Of a stretch of 64,000 nt of DNA, positions 1 to 8,180 are shown piece by piece. Location of the stretch: assembly GCA_016180845.1 (NCBI GenBank), contig JACPAK010000008.1:1-64000 (forward strand), read 5' to 3'. Below the pieces are notes generated by a model, which worked only from the letters and a program-made list of their open reading frames with translations, had not been told where the DNA came from and did no database searches. The position numbers were made by a program, and so were the translations under genes. Each line of letters begins with the position of its first letter. Position 1 is the stretch's first letter. This DNA comes from Deltaproteobacteria bacterium (GTDB lineage Bacteria > UBA10199 > JACPAL01).

Positions 1-241
1 CTGCCGCAGCGGTGATCGGTTGATCACAAAACTGAAGAATCGCCTCCGAGACAGTGCCAGTCGCACAGATCGAAACTGTCGCCCCCACCGGTCCACCGGA
101 GGGGTAGATCGAAACGAGTCGGACAGGACCGGTCAGACCGGCAGGTCGATCCTGCTCGGCATCACCGCCTCCGGAACATCCCGAGAAGATCCCTATCAGG
201 ACAAATAATATTAAGATTGATCTGAAAAGACTCTTCCCCAT
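1..241 (-). CDS. Giant lipoprotein paralogue, N-terminal part (cut by window edge)
   Basis: This gene starts with ATG at 241 and runs off the left edge, so only about 80 codons are visible. They encode a signal peptide ending in a lipobox (IFSGC, Cys at about residue 22), then a short acidic linker and the start of an IPT/TIG-like Ig fold (GPVRLVSIYPSGGP, then GATVSIC and FCDQP). This is closely similar to the N-terminus of the 1,356-residue lipoprotein encoded just upstream on the same strand, so the two are tandem paralogues. There is no Shine-Dalgarno sequence; a sigma-54-like element ends 15 nt before the ATG. The product is probably anchored in a membrane through its lipidated Cys. Function is unknown. 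The reading frame is well supported by the homology, but the length and C-terminal content cannot be seen. Confidence 0.85.
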   Translation of the reverse strand, partial: MGKSLFRSILILFVLIGIFSGCSGGGDAEQDRPAGLTGPVRLVSIYPSGGPVGATVSICATGTVSEAILQFCDQPITAAA

Positions 242-256
242 CAACCCAAGATATGT

Positions 257-271
257 GCAGGATCTGTGCCA
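257..271 (-). promoter_or_regulatory. Sigma-54-like promoter of the partial lipoprotein gene
   Basis: The minus strand reads TGGCAC, five bases, then CTGC, which matches the sigma-54 -24/-12 pattern (TGGCAC-N5-TTGC) with one mismatch. The GC dinucleotide is exactly 15 nt before the ATG at 241, so the expected transcript would have a leader of about 4 nt. The same 16-base element occurs before the paralogous gene at 4499 with the same spacing. Confidence 0.7.
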
Positions 272-285
272 ACGTTTGGAAATTT

Positions 286-300
286 GCGTACCTGGTACGC
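286..300. repeat. Perfect 15-bp palindrome, possible operator
   Basis: GCGTACC, a central base, then GGTACGC. It lies about 15 bp upstream of the -24 element of the partial lipoprotein gene. It could bind a dimeric regulator; it is too short and lacks the T-run expected of a terminator. Its role is inferred only from its symmetry and position. Confidence 0.4.
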
Positions 301-421
301 TTGTATATGCTTGATAATAAATTGTTATTTTATCTGTTGGGCGACCTCCTGGATCGGCTGGGAAAAGTAGGGTTTTGAGTCACCGATTTTGGGGAATTAT
401 TTAAAGGGCAAGCTCAGGACG

Positions 422-447
422 TTCGGGTCTATTCGGGTCTATTCGGG
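422..447. repeat. Short tandem repeat at a stop codon
   Basis: A 10-base unit, TTCGGGTCTA, occurs twice and then partly a third time. The stop codon of the 1,356-residue lipoprotein lies inside it, so slippage here could shift the stop by one unit. It looks like a minor replication-slippage product. Confidence 0.6.
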
Positions 448-3400
448 ACGATCTCATTCGGCTCCCACTTTCGTGCGCGACAATAATGGGTTGGCCGGCA
501 CTCGAGACAGGGGAGCTGACCATCATGCTCGATACAGTTTTGAGGACAGTCGGTTGTATAATTACAGCTCGGCATCTTAAAGAAGAGCATCACCGGTGCA
601 ATCGAGTCGCTTCTTTGATTCTTGTAATGATAGAGTCGGTTGGGTCTTAAGAATCGGGCATGACCATTCCCCGGATCAATAGAACCATAATCGTTCAACT
701 CAATGCCGTTAGGAACGGGATCTGGAGGAAGGGGGGTGTCAATATCATCAGGGGTATAGGTCACACCATCGATCCCTTCGGCGGTAATTCTGAAAGAGAG
801 GACGCGTAACTTGCTTGTAAATCTGAAGTGGGAATGAACACCATCGGTCACCAGTTGTGGGTCAACGACCGCCTCAAGTCCCTCGGCATGTCCTTGCGCA
901 ATATATTTCCCCGTTGTGAACTGATAAAGATCATTGTCTGAATCGTTACCAACCGGCCGGTTGTCTTCATTCGCAGGCCATCTGAATGTATTATCACCAT
1001 CATCTGATTCGGAACAGGTCTGCCACTTTCTCGCATCGGAGTAGGTGATCCCGCTTCCACCAAACTCGTCCCCCGGAAGTGATTCCCATCCCTTGATCCA
1101 GCCTTGACGCTCCGGGGTATAATAAACATTGTCCGTTACATCATAAGGATTCCAATCAGGCACAAAACGGGGGCTGCCGTAATAGTCTGGGTACGGCAAA
1201 TAATCATGAGGCGAGCCACAATCCCCATCCCGGCAGGCACTTCCCGACAACAGCCCGTCATAGTTACAGTCACCCAGACATCCCCAGAAGAGGACCTGGA
1301 GTTGAGGTTTCGCCTTCAGATGCTGTGCCTTGAACGGGATGATGTAGGTGTATTCGTCCTCCTTGATCCCTGGATTGTCACAAACCTCTTCCTGCGTCGG
1401 CATCTCGGAGTTACGCCATGAGGCTGGAGAGCCACCCGCTGCCGCCGTGCTCGTTTCCCCATCCTCTGTCGTTTGGTAATAACCGAGACTCGCCGCCTCG
1501 GTCGCATCGATAATGACTCCAGGGGTCGCTACCTCGAATTCGGAGCGGTACCGGAGATCGAGCGTCTTTGCGCGTGGATATTGATCATGCCAGCCAAACT
1601 GCCAAGCCTTCATCATGTAACGGTTACAGGTGTTTCGCTTGCGGGCACGGAGGTGATTCCCATGCATCTGAAATCCGATCTCATCAGACTCAGTCCCCGC
1701 CTCCCCCTCCGGTGTGCTTGCCGGTTCCGAGGCAATGGGGCTCGTCTCAATATTGTTTTGATCCAGATACCTCTCCCAACTCGTTGTCTCCAAGGCCGGC
1801 TCTGGAGCGGTCATCATCACGGAGCTGTTGACCATCGTCCGGAGATTGATCGGCGGGAAGAGATGCTTCCACTGAGAGTCGTTTCGCACCCCTTCAGAGG
1901 GCTCGGGGGTATACCCCTTGTCATTCTCACATCCACCCGATTCATTCGCCAAACTGTAGGCAGACAACTCGATCCGCTCCGCCCACGGGAATTTGTAGTC
2001 CCCCTCTCCGGCGCGAAGCGTGCCTGAAGAACTCCCACCACCGGTAACGACCTCACGCACCATCATCGGCTGGTCGAAGTACCAGTGCATTCGGACATCA
2101 CACCGACCGACATCATCATCAAAAGTCGCCTCCACAACGGCATCATCATCCGCGTTACCATCCCACTGGATCACATTCTCATCACAAAGGCTGGGGGCCA
2201 CATCGGAACCTTTTGTCACCTCCGGGGCTGTTCGATGTCCTTGATCTGTTCCAGGTAGAGCGCCGCTATCGACCGCAGTCAGCTTGAGCCGAAGGTCTCC
2301 TATCCCATCGATCGCCCCATTCTCACCCAGGACAACCCGATATTTTTTCTCAATCTCCTGATCGATTCCAAGTGCGCGACAGGTCACGACCATTGTCGTC
2401 GTTTGGGTCGGGATGTAGCGGTATCCCAGATCGATCGTATCGGTCACCTTATTCCCACGCTCATCGACACGAATCTCGCTCATCGTCCTGTTGGCATCGA
2501 ACCAATGAGACACCGCTCGAGCGGCAGCCCAGAAACCGCTGTCGTCCGACTCGGCAGCATCCGAAAACGCCTCGTCGACATCGTAATCCTCCGCCCAGCC
2601 ATAAGGGTTATAATCACCGAAGAAATCACCCGACGCATTATTGGATAAACCGATACCACAAAGATCATATTCAATTTCTCCGAACCAACCCATATCAATG
2701 ACGGTAGGCTGACATTCCTCTTCCTCCTCATCATCAGATCCCCAGAAATCAGACCAGGAGGTATCATCATCCTCTTCCTCAAACTCCCCCTGATACTCGA
2801 CCTTCACCTCAGCATAGGTCGCATTTTTGAAGTTCATATTGACCTTGAGGTAAGGGGCCTTGTCATAAGGCTCGATATCACACCCACTCGGGCGGTAGTC
2901 ACCATCTCCAACATCATCCGGCGTAGAGATCTCGACAGTGGGTGAAGGAACCTCACGCACCTCGACCCTCTGTTGCTCATGAATCCCTTCGCCATAGCGA
3001 ACGACCGCCACAAACTTGTGATGACGGCTGACCAGCTCGAAGAGGAAGAGGTCATTGCGCACATTATAACGATAGATCCGCTCTCCTTCGAAATTATCGT
3101 CATCAATAAAATGATCGTCTAACCCCTCACAATAATTCGGGTCGTTCGGTTGTGCACGCGCGAAACAAGGAACGAACTCTCCGTTAGTAAGGATCCGGCG
3201 ATGATAGAGCGAGGCGCCATTCGCCCTCTCGGTCGCTGTGGAAACCGTCTTCTCAAAAATCCCCGGTTTTACATAGGACACATTTCCATTAGGTCGGGCA
3301 CCCAGTCGCACATACCCTTCCTCGGCCAACGCCTCACGATAGTCTTCGTCCGCCTCTTCTTCGGCATCGATCGTCATCGATTCCGCTGCAAAGTTTCCAT

Positions 3401-4499
3401 AGATGTAGGCGATCTGGGCATCGTCGGTCACAATCTTCATCGCGCCAAATTTTAGACGATCATTCGTCTCCCCCATCAGACCGGTATTCAGGGTTGCCTG
3501 ACCGACGTCAGCCCCGTCCGGAACAGGGGAGCTATGGACCCCATCCTCATTTTCCTTGATCTCCACTAAAAAGATCGGCGCGTCAGAGGGTTCGGGGTTT
3601 GCCTCACAGGTATGGGTCCCCTCATTACAGCTACAACCGGTCGTTGCGCAATCAGTTGTAACCCCCAGCGCCGTTAACCTCTCATTCGTACAATGGGCAG
3701 AGGTTGTGCACTCGATCTCCACACAGCTCTTGGTTGTCGTATCACAGGTAAAACCGGGGCCCGTCTCCTCAGGGCCATAGTGACAATCGGTATCCGCGAG
3801 ACATTGAACACAATCACCGGTCGTTGTGTTACAAACAGGTTTATCGTAGGGACAGGTCATTTCATCAGGGCAAGTGATGTCGGTATCGACCGGTTCATTC
3901 CCCGTCATTCGATCGCGTCCACCTGGAACTGTACCCTCTCCATCACCATCACCGTCCCCACCTCCATCTCCGTCACCATCTCCGCTTCCTCCACCGGAAC
4001 CTCCACCACTACCACCACCTCCGGTCGCTCGACCCCTATCTCGATTCCCATCCTCCCCATCCTCTGCTATCGCTGTCACCGTAAATGGAATCTCATTGCT
4101 CTGCTCGGTCCCGGCCGCCGCCAATACCTTCACCTCTCCGGTCGGGCAGGTCTCAGGCACGGTCAATAAAACCTCAGTCGTTCCCTCGTCACAACCAACA
4201 TATGAAGAATCATCTTGTAGATCTAATCTTAAGGCCTGATTCTCTGAGGTCTCGACCGGCTGATCACAGAAACTAAAAATCGCCTCGTCGGCGATCCCTT
4301 GAAGACAGACAGAAACGGTGGCCCCGGGAGGACCACCGGAGGGATAGATTGAAACGAGTCGAACAGGCCCGGTATACGGTCCCTGATCCTGCTCCTCGAC
4401 ATTCCCACCAGAACATCCACCAGCACCACCCCAAAAGGACCAAAGCAAGAGACCTGTTAAGAGGATTAAAGCGAGCTTGAAAGAAAGATCCTTCTTCAT
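429..4499 (-). CDS. Giant multidomain lipoprotein (1,356 aa)
   Basis: A large exported protein. The ATG at 4499 is chosen over an adjacent upstream TTG because the paralogue at 241 starts at the equivalent position. The N-terminus is a signal peptide ending in a Gly-rich lipobox-like site (GGAGGC, Cys at about residue 28). Next come an IPT/TIG-like Ig domain (about 40-145), a low-complexity Gly/Ser/Asp linker (about 150-190) and a Cys-rich segment (about 205-300, CPYDKPVC, CVQCLADTDC, CSCNEGTHTC). The long body has no recognisable domain, and a second Cys-rich cluster sits at the extreme C-terminus (CLECRPTHYC). Such layouts are common in surface proteins of myxobacteria-like bacteria. Function is unknown. 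Expression probably depends on sigma-54. The gene is a tandem paralogue of the one cut at the left edge. Confidence 0.88.
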   Translation of the reverse strand: MKKDLSFKLALILLTGLLLWSFWGGAGGCSGGNVEEQDQGPYTGPVRLVSIYPSGGPPGATVSVCLQGIADEAIFSFCDQPVETSENQALRLDLQDDSSYVGCDEGTTEVLLTVPETCPTGEVKVLAAAGTEQSNEIPFTVTAIAEDGEDGNRDRGRATGGGGSGGGSGGGSGDGDGDGGGDGDGDGEGTVPGGRDRMTGNEPVDTDITCPDEMTCPYDKPVCNTTTGDCVQCLADTDCHYGPEETGPGFTCDTTTKSCVEIECTTSAHCTNERLTALGVTTDCATTGCSCNEGTHTCEANPEPSDAPIFLVEIKENEDGVHSSPVPDGADVGQATLNTGLMGETNDRLKFGAMKIVTDDAQIAYIYGNFAAESMTIDAEEEADEDYREALAEEGYVRLGARPNGNVSYVKPGIFEKTVSTATERANGASLYHRRILTNGEFVPCFARAQPNDPNYCEGLDDHFIDDDNFEGERIYRYNVRNDLFLFELVSRHHKFVAVVRYGEGIHEQQRVEVREVPSPTVEISTPDDVGDGDYRPSGCDIEPYDKAPYLKVNMNFKNATYAEVKVEYQGEFEEEDDDTSWSDFWGSDDEEEEECQPTVIDMGWFGEIEYDLCGIGLSNNASGDFFGDYNPYGWAEDYDVDEAFSDAAESDDSGFWAAARAVSHWFDANRTMSEIRVDERGNKVTDTIDLGYRYIPTQTTTMVVTCRALGIDQEIEKKYRVVLGENGAIDGIGDLRLKLTAVDSGALPGTDQGHRTAPEVTKGSDVAPSLCDENVIQWDGNADDDAVVEATFDDDVGRCDVRMHWYFDQPMMVREVVTGGGSSSGTLRAGEGDYKFPWAERIELSAYSLANESGGCENDKGYTPEPSEGVRNDSQWKHLFPPINLRTMVNSSVMMTAPEPALETTSWERYLDQNNIETSPIASEPASTPEGEAGTESDEIGFQMHGNHLRARKRNTCNRYMMKAWQFGWHDQYPRAKTLDLRYRSEFEVATPGVIIDATEAASLGYYQTTEDGETSTAAAGGSPASWRNSEMPTQEEVCDNPGIKEDEYTYIIPFKAQHLKAKPQLQVLFWGCLGDCNYDGLLSGSACRDGDCGSPHDYLPYPDYYGSPRFVPDWNPYDVTDNVYYTPERQGWIKGWESLPGDEFGGSGITYSDARKWQTCSESDDGDNTFRWPANEDNRPVGNDSDNDLYQFTTGKYIAQGHAEGLEAVVDPQLVTDGVHSHFRFTSKLRVLSFRITAEGIDGVTYTPDDIDTPLPPDPVPNGIELNDYGSIDPGNGHARFLRPNRLYHYKNQRSDSIAPVMLFFKMPSCNYTTDCPQNCIEHDGQLPCLECRPTHYCRARKWEPNEIVPNRPE

Positions 4500-4514
4500 C
4501 AACTAGGTGTTTTT

Positions 4515-4529
4515 GCAGGATCTGTGCCA
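4515..4529 (-). promoter_or_regulatory. Sigma-54-like promoter of the giant lipoprotein gene
   Basis: The minus strand carries TGGCAC-N5-CTGC, identical over 16 bases to the element before the paralogue at 241. The GC is again exactly 15 nt before the ATG. The flanking sequence differs, so the element and its spacing appear conserved as a functional unit. Confidence 0.72.
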
Positions 4530-4598
4530 GAGAGGGCTGTTTTTTGAAACTATTTATCCTGTTGAAATTAATCTGTTTTTAGTGGAGCTTCTTTAAAG

Positions 4599-5252
4599 AT
4601 GTCTTCAAAAAAGAACCAGACCCGGAGACTCCTCTCACCGGTTTTTATCATCCTGCTCCCCATCATCTTTTGTCCCCTACCAAAAGGTACCGGTTACTTA
4701 TTGGCATCCGAACAGGAGATCCCCCGAGCACTCGACTTTGAGCTGAGGGAGTCCGAAAGCTATTCTCTCGAGCTCACCCCGAATGGCGGCGAATATTTTG
4801 GGGATAAACTGAATCACTCTTTTGTGGTCGGTCAAAATATCCAATGGAATCTGACTCCGGCGTTAGGAATAATCACCGATTTCGGTTGGTCCAAGATCTC
4901 GGTGGATGGGGGAAGTCCCCTCGGACGGAGCATCACCAACAAAAATCTCTATATGATAAGCGGAGGCTTTGCGATCACGAAGCCAGCCGCCTACCGAAGC
5001 AAAAACCATGTTGTGGAGATGGATTTTTTTACAACAATCGGTGGAGGAGCTGTCTTCTTCAACGAAGGAGAGAGGGGGATGGGGTTTATCGGAGGCGGAA
5101 TCAAGACACGATTCAAAAAAGTTTCGTGGTTCGCCCTGAAAGTGGAATTCCGCGAAAATCTTTTCTCGATCCCAAATCCGGGTGGGAGTGACTTTGCCTC
5201 AGATGCTACATTGACCGTGGGACCGACGTTTATGTTGTGGGCAGAAGAGTAG
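4599..5252 (+). CDS. Secreted beta-barrel outer-membrane-like protein (217 aa)
   Basis: The protein begins with a basic region and a long hydrophobic stretch (about residues 10-38) that looks like a signal peptide. The rest alternates hydrophobic and polar residues in short strands with Gly turns (for example TTIGGGAVFF, GFIGGGIKTRF, WFALKVEFREN). This is the pattern of a small outer-membrane beta-barrel and resembles the barrel family described in myxobacteria and relatives. It is transcribed divergently from the giant lipoprotein gene 100 bp away and overlaps the next, convergent gene by 23 bp. Substrate and role are unknown. It could instead be a periplasmic beta protein. Confidence 0.75.
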   Translation: MSSKKNQTRRLLSPVFIILLPIIFCPLPKGTGYLLASEQEIPRALDFELRESESYSLELTPNGGEYFGDKLNHSFVVGQNIQWNLTPALGIITDFGWSKISVDGGSPLGRSITNKNLYMISGGFAITKPAAYRSKNHVVEMDFFTTIGGGAVFFNEGERGMGFIGGGIKTRFKKVSWFALKVEFRENLFSIPNPGGSDFASDATLTVGPTFMLWAEE

Positions 5253-5859
5253 AAAGAAGTTTTGTGAAGAGCTGAATAAACTTCTCTTCCTTTTTCGCCT
5301 CCGCCAACACCAACCCCTTCTCAAGATACGTCCGACAAAGATTGACCTCAAAATTTCGCGCGAGAAACCCCTCGATCACCTCGAGGTTGATGTTGGCTGC
5401 CGTGACCATCAACTGAAAATCACCAGTCATCGACGCCTCAAGACTTGTCTTGGCCTTTTTCCGCTCCCCCTTCTTGAGGTAAGCAAGCGCCATAATCGCA
5501 TGAGTCTGATGTTCAAAAGAAGGCGATCCTTTCGTCATCTCCAAAACTTTTTTGAGTTTCTTCAAGGCGGTATCGTATTGCGCAAAGCGCTCGATCAGGA
5601 ATTTCGCCGAGATGATTTTCAGGGAAGGATCATCGGAGAGGAGCTTTTCGGCCCGTTCATAATGTCTCCAGGCCTCCTTATCTTCTCCCTTCACCTTGCA
5701 GAGAACGCCCCACGTCGAATGAAAAAGCGCCTGCTGGGTTTCATCCCCCACCTGTTCGAAACGTAGAAGCCCTTCCTGAAGAATTTTCTCCGCCGCAGAA
5801 AAATCCTTCTCCTTTATCTTCTGAAACGCCTCGTAAATTTGCGGGTTAATATTTTCCAT
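5230..5859 (-). CDS. TPR-like helical repeat protein (209 aa)
   Basis: The protein is built of paired amphipathic helices with the small/large residue spacing of tetratricopeptide repeats (for example AFHSTW/ALFHSTWGVLCKVKG, AIMALAYLKKGERKKAKT). It has no signal peptide or membrane segment, so it is probably cytoplasmic and scaffolds protein contacts. Its start overlaps the end of suhB by 14 bp, and it is the last gene of the lolA-comF-suhB-TPR run. Its 3' end overlaps the convergent beta-barrel gene. The partner is unknown. Confidence 0.75.
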   Translation of the reverse strand: MENINPQIYEAFQKIKEKDFSAAEKILQEGLLRFEQVGDETQQALFHSTWGVLCKVKGEDKEAWRHYERAEKLLSDDPSLKIISAKFLIERFAQYDTALKKLKKVLEMTKGSPSFEHQTHAIMALAYLKKGERKKAKTSLEASMTGDFQLMVTAANINLEVIEGFLARNFEVNLCRTYLEKGLVLAEAKKEEKFIQLFTKLLSTLLPTT

Positions 5860-6637
5860 TCAAAACCTCAATCATCGCTCGATGAATCCGCCCATTATTC
5901 GCCACAATCTCCTTCCCATAAATATCCAATGAAGAGCCATCAAAATGAGACACGGCCCCTCCCGCCTCCTCCACAATGAGCGAACCGGCGGCAACATCCC
6001 ACGGGAAGAGATTGATTTCCCAAAAACCGTCAAACCGTCCGCAGGCGACATAACAGAGATCAGTTGCGGCAACCCCATCGCGCCGAACCGCCTGGCTTGT
6101 CATAATGAAGTTCTGGAAATGATCGAGGTTATTGGATTTAACCTCCTGGACATTGTAGGCAAAACCGGTCGAGACAAGCGCCCGACGAAGTTTCGCGATC
6201 TTCGAGACATGAATCCGACGTCGATTCAGAAAGGCCCCTTTCCCACGAACCGCATAAAAAAGTTCCCGAAGATTCGGCTCAAAAACAACCCCGACAATCA
6301 CCTTCCCACGATACTCAAGTCCAATGGAGGTGCAAAAGAGGGGATAGGAATGTGAATAGTTGGTTGTTCCATCCAACGGATCGATAATCCATTTATAATC
6401 ACTCCCACTTTCACGCGCCTTGCCTGATTCCTCCGCGAGAATATCATGATCCGGAAAATTTTTTCGAATATTCTTGATAATCATCGCCTCGCAGCGCTTA
6501 TCGACCTCCGTCACGAGGTTGATCTCGCCTTTGAAACGGATTTTTTTGACCCGGCCATAGGAGGCCATCTGGATCCGGCCCGACTCCTGGGCAATCCTTA
6601 CGGCAAACTTCAGGTAACGATCAAAATCATCTTTCAT
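5846..6637 (-). CDS. suhB: Inositol monophosphatase family protein
   Basis: A 263-residue member of the Mg-dependent inositol monophosphatase family, which hydrolyses myo-inositol-1-phosphate. Visible signatures are the metal-binding ILAEES segment (about 67-72), IDPLDGTTNYSH (about 86-97), and the C-terminal WDVAAGSLIVEEAGG motif. Length matches the family. Its start and the comF stop share the base at 6637, so translation is probably coupled. An inositol-3-phosphate synthase is encoded at 54447-55760, so this enzyme could complete inositol synthesis, although SuhB proteins can also act in rRNA transcription antitermination. Family assignment is firm; the exact substrate is inferred. Confidence 0.93.
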   Translation of the reverse strand: MKDDFDRYLKFAVRIAQESGRIQMASYGRVKKIRFKGEINLVTEVDKRCEAMIIKNIRKNFPDHDILAEESGKARESGSDYKWIIDPLDGTTNYSHSYPLFCTSIGLEYRGKVIVGVVFEPNLRELFYAVRGKGAFLNRRRIHVSKIAKLRRALVSTGFAYNVQEVKSNNLDHFQNFIMTSQAVRRDGVAATDLCYVACGRFDGFWEINLFPWDVAAGSLIVEEAGGAVSHFDGSSLDIYGKEIVANNGRIHRAMIEVLNGKY

Positions 6638-7353
6638 CAGACAGCCCTCGCCACGACAGAAGCCGACACACTCTGGACTCCAACTTTTAGAAGAGCCTTC
6701 GTAGCAGCGGTCAGCGTCGAACCGGTCGTGTAAACATCATCCACGAGAAGCAGTTTTTTTCCATCAATTTTTTTGGGGTCTAAAACCTGAAACGCCTCTT
6801 TCAAGTTTTTCATCCTCTCCTCGCGGTTGAGTGTTGTCTGCAAAGGGGTTCTTCGGACACGAACAAAATCATATTTTTCGACCGGGATCTTTAAAATTCT
6901 CCCGATCGCATCACTAATCCTCGCCGCCTGATTAAATCCTCTCTCACGAAGTCTCTCCCGATGCAAAGGGACCGGGACAATAAGATCAATCGAAAGATCT
7001 TGGGTTTGAAGTTTGGTCCCCAACCACTCCCCCAGCAGATCGGCAATCCGCTCCTCTTTTCGGTATTTCATGCGCCCCACCAGATCAGCCAAAATCCCCT
7101 GATAGAGACCGAGGGGATAAACTTTTTCGAAAGGAGGTTTTGAGACGAGGCAGTCTCCGCAAAGATGCCCCCTCTCCTCTGAAGGATCGGGAGAAAAAAA
7201 AGGGCGGGCGCACAAAGAACAATAGGAAGAAGGGAGTGAGGGAAATTTTTCCTGACATGAGGCACAAAGCACCTCCTTCGAAAAAATCCTGCAGGCGATG
7301 CATTTATTGGGAAAAATAAAATTAAGGATGGAAGAGACTGCTCGCAATATCAT
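6637..7353 (-). CDS. comF: ComF family phosphoribosyltransferase-like protein
   Basis: A 238-residue protein with an N-terminal zinc-ribbon-like region (Cys pairs CIAC, CASC, CSLC, CGDC within residues 18-72) and a C-terminal phosphoribosyltransferase fold with the PRPP loop LLLVDDVYTTGSTL (about 200-213). ComF proteins are needed for DNA uptake during natural transformation in several bacteria, but many genomes carry them without known competence. The ATG at 7353 has the Shine-Dalgarno-like AGGTGA upstream and lies 32 bp inside lolA, so the genes form an operon. comM, another transformation gene, is at 59323-60852. Confidence 0.9.
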   Translation of the reverse strand: MILRAVSSILNFIFPNKCIACRIFSKEVLCASCQEKFPSLPSSYCSLCARPFFSPDPSEERGHLCGDCLVSKPPFEKVYPLGLYQGILADLVGRMKYRKEERIADLLGEWLGTKLQTQDLSIDLIVPVPLHRERLRERGFNQAARISDAIGRILKIPVEKYDFVRVRRTPLQTTLNREERMKNLKEAFQVLDPKKIDGKKLLLVDDVYTTGSTLTAATKALLKVGVQSVSASVVARAV

Positions 7354-7918
7354 CTTTCACCTTTATCCTCTCAAAACGATAATGACTCCTATTCCCATTT
7401 TCCGGATACAGTTCAATCTCTTTCGCAAGATTCATTTTGGGATCGATCCATAAGACAATCTTCTTAAAAGGCGATTCCGGACGACGCGGGGTCAAGATCA
7501 GCCGGTCTGTTTTCCCGGAATGATCTTCAGCGACCTGAAAATCCTTCTCCATCTCTCCGAGGCCGCTCAAAAAGGTCAAGGCCTCCGGGCTGACCATCTT
7601 CTGAATATCCTCAAAAACCTCGGTCTCTTTCTCCCGGAGATGGACAATCCAGAGTTTTTTCCCATCTGAAATATACCGTCTTTCCCTTCGCCCCTTATAA
7701 TGGATATTGAATCGTCCTGGCTTGGCAAGAATAAGAGAGCCTTTTTCCTCGATCTCCCTCTCCAGGATCTCGACATAGGTCTTCTGGACAAATTCCGCCT
7801 CGATCGCCGGTGTGGTACGATAGGTCTCTTGAACTTTTTGAATCAAATCTCCGGCAAAACTATCCGTATTCACAAAAAATAGGGAGAAAAAATAAAAGGA
7901 CCATTTGAGATGTCTCAT
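7322..7918 (-). CDS. lolA: Outer-membrane lipoprotein carrier protein LolA
   Basis: LolA carries lipoproteins through the periplasm from the LolCDE complex to the outer membrane. I chose the ATG at 7918 (198 aa) because it gives a compact signal peptide (MRHLKW, then a hydrophobic core ending SFA). An upstream in-frame TTG only adds six residues. The mature part has the LolA pattern: AEFVQKTY near the N-terminus, KGSLILAKPGRFNIHY, then YISDGKKLWIV. It is the first gene of a run with comF, suhB and the TPR gene. Its presence fits the many lipoproteins in this window. Confidence 0.9.
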   Translation of the reverse strand: MRHLKWSFYFFSLFFVNTDSFAGDLIQKVQETYRTTPAIEAEFVQKTYVEILEREIEEKGSLILAKPGRFNIHYKGRRERRYISDGKKLWIVHLREKETEVFEDIQKMVSPEALTFLSGLGEMEKDFQVAEDHSGKTDRLILTPRRPESPFKKIVLWIDPKMNLAKEIELYPENGNRSHYRFERIKVKDDIASSLFHP

Positions 7919-8073
7919 AAAAACTAGAAACTCCAACTAATCACGCTGTACACCGAAATCCAAACTTTCTTCCACAAACAATAGACTTCCATCTCATATT
8001 GAATACTATTATTTACTAATTGTAATGTATATTATTATAAATACTAGTAATATCATTTAGTTATATTAATAAC

Positions 8074-8091
8074 TGCATACAAAAGTATGCA
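8074..8091. promoter_or_regulatory. Inverted repeat in an AT-rich intergenic region
   Basis: TGCATAC, AAAA, GTATGCA: 7-bp perfect arms with partly symmetrical AT-rich flanks. It lies in the 262-bp gap between lolA and the lipoprotein locus, 18 bp upstream of the proposed -35 box, a good place for an operator. There is no T-run, so it is not an obvious terminator. The rest of the gap is AT-rich with no visible gene. Confidence 0.45.
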
Positions 8092-8108
8092 TTAATTATA
8101 AAAATTGA

Positions 8109-8136
8109 TTGTGGTTCCAAGAGCGGTCGCTATACT
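8109..8136 (+). promoter_or_regulatory. Sigma-70-like promoter of the lipoprotein locus
   Basis: TTGTGG (8109-8114), a 16-bp spacer, then TATACT (8131-8136). The transcript would have a leader of about 38 nt with a strong Shine-Dalgarno (GAGGGGG) before the ATG at 8181. This contrasts with the leaderless-type starts elsewhere in the window. Confidence 0.5.
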
Positions 8137-8180
8137 TTGAGCCATGTTACGAGAGACACAATTCAACATGAGGGGGTCTT

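Noticed and set aside
1473-2027. Plus-strand open frames opposite the giant lipoprotein gene
   Set aside because: They are antisense frames in a GC-biased gene, with no signals and low-quality amino acid mixes.
7937-8180. AT-rich gap as a replication origin
   Set aside because: No DnaA boxes, no dnaA/dnaN neighbours, and the AT content is explained by a promoter region.
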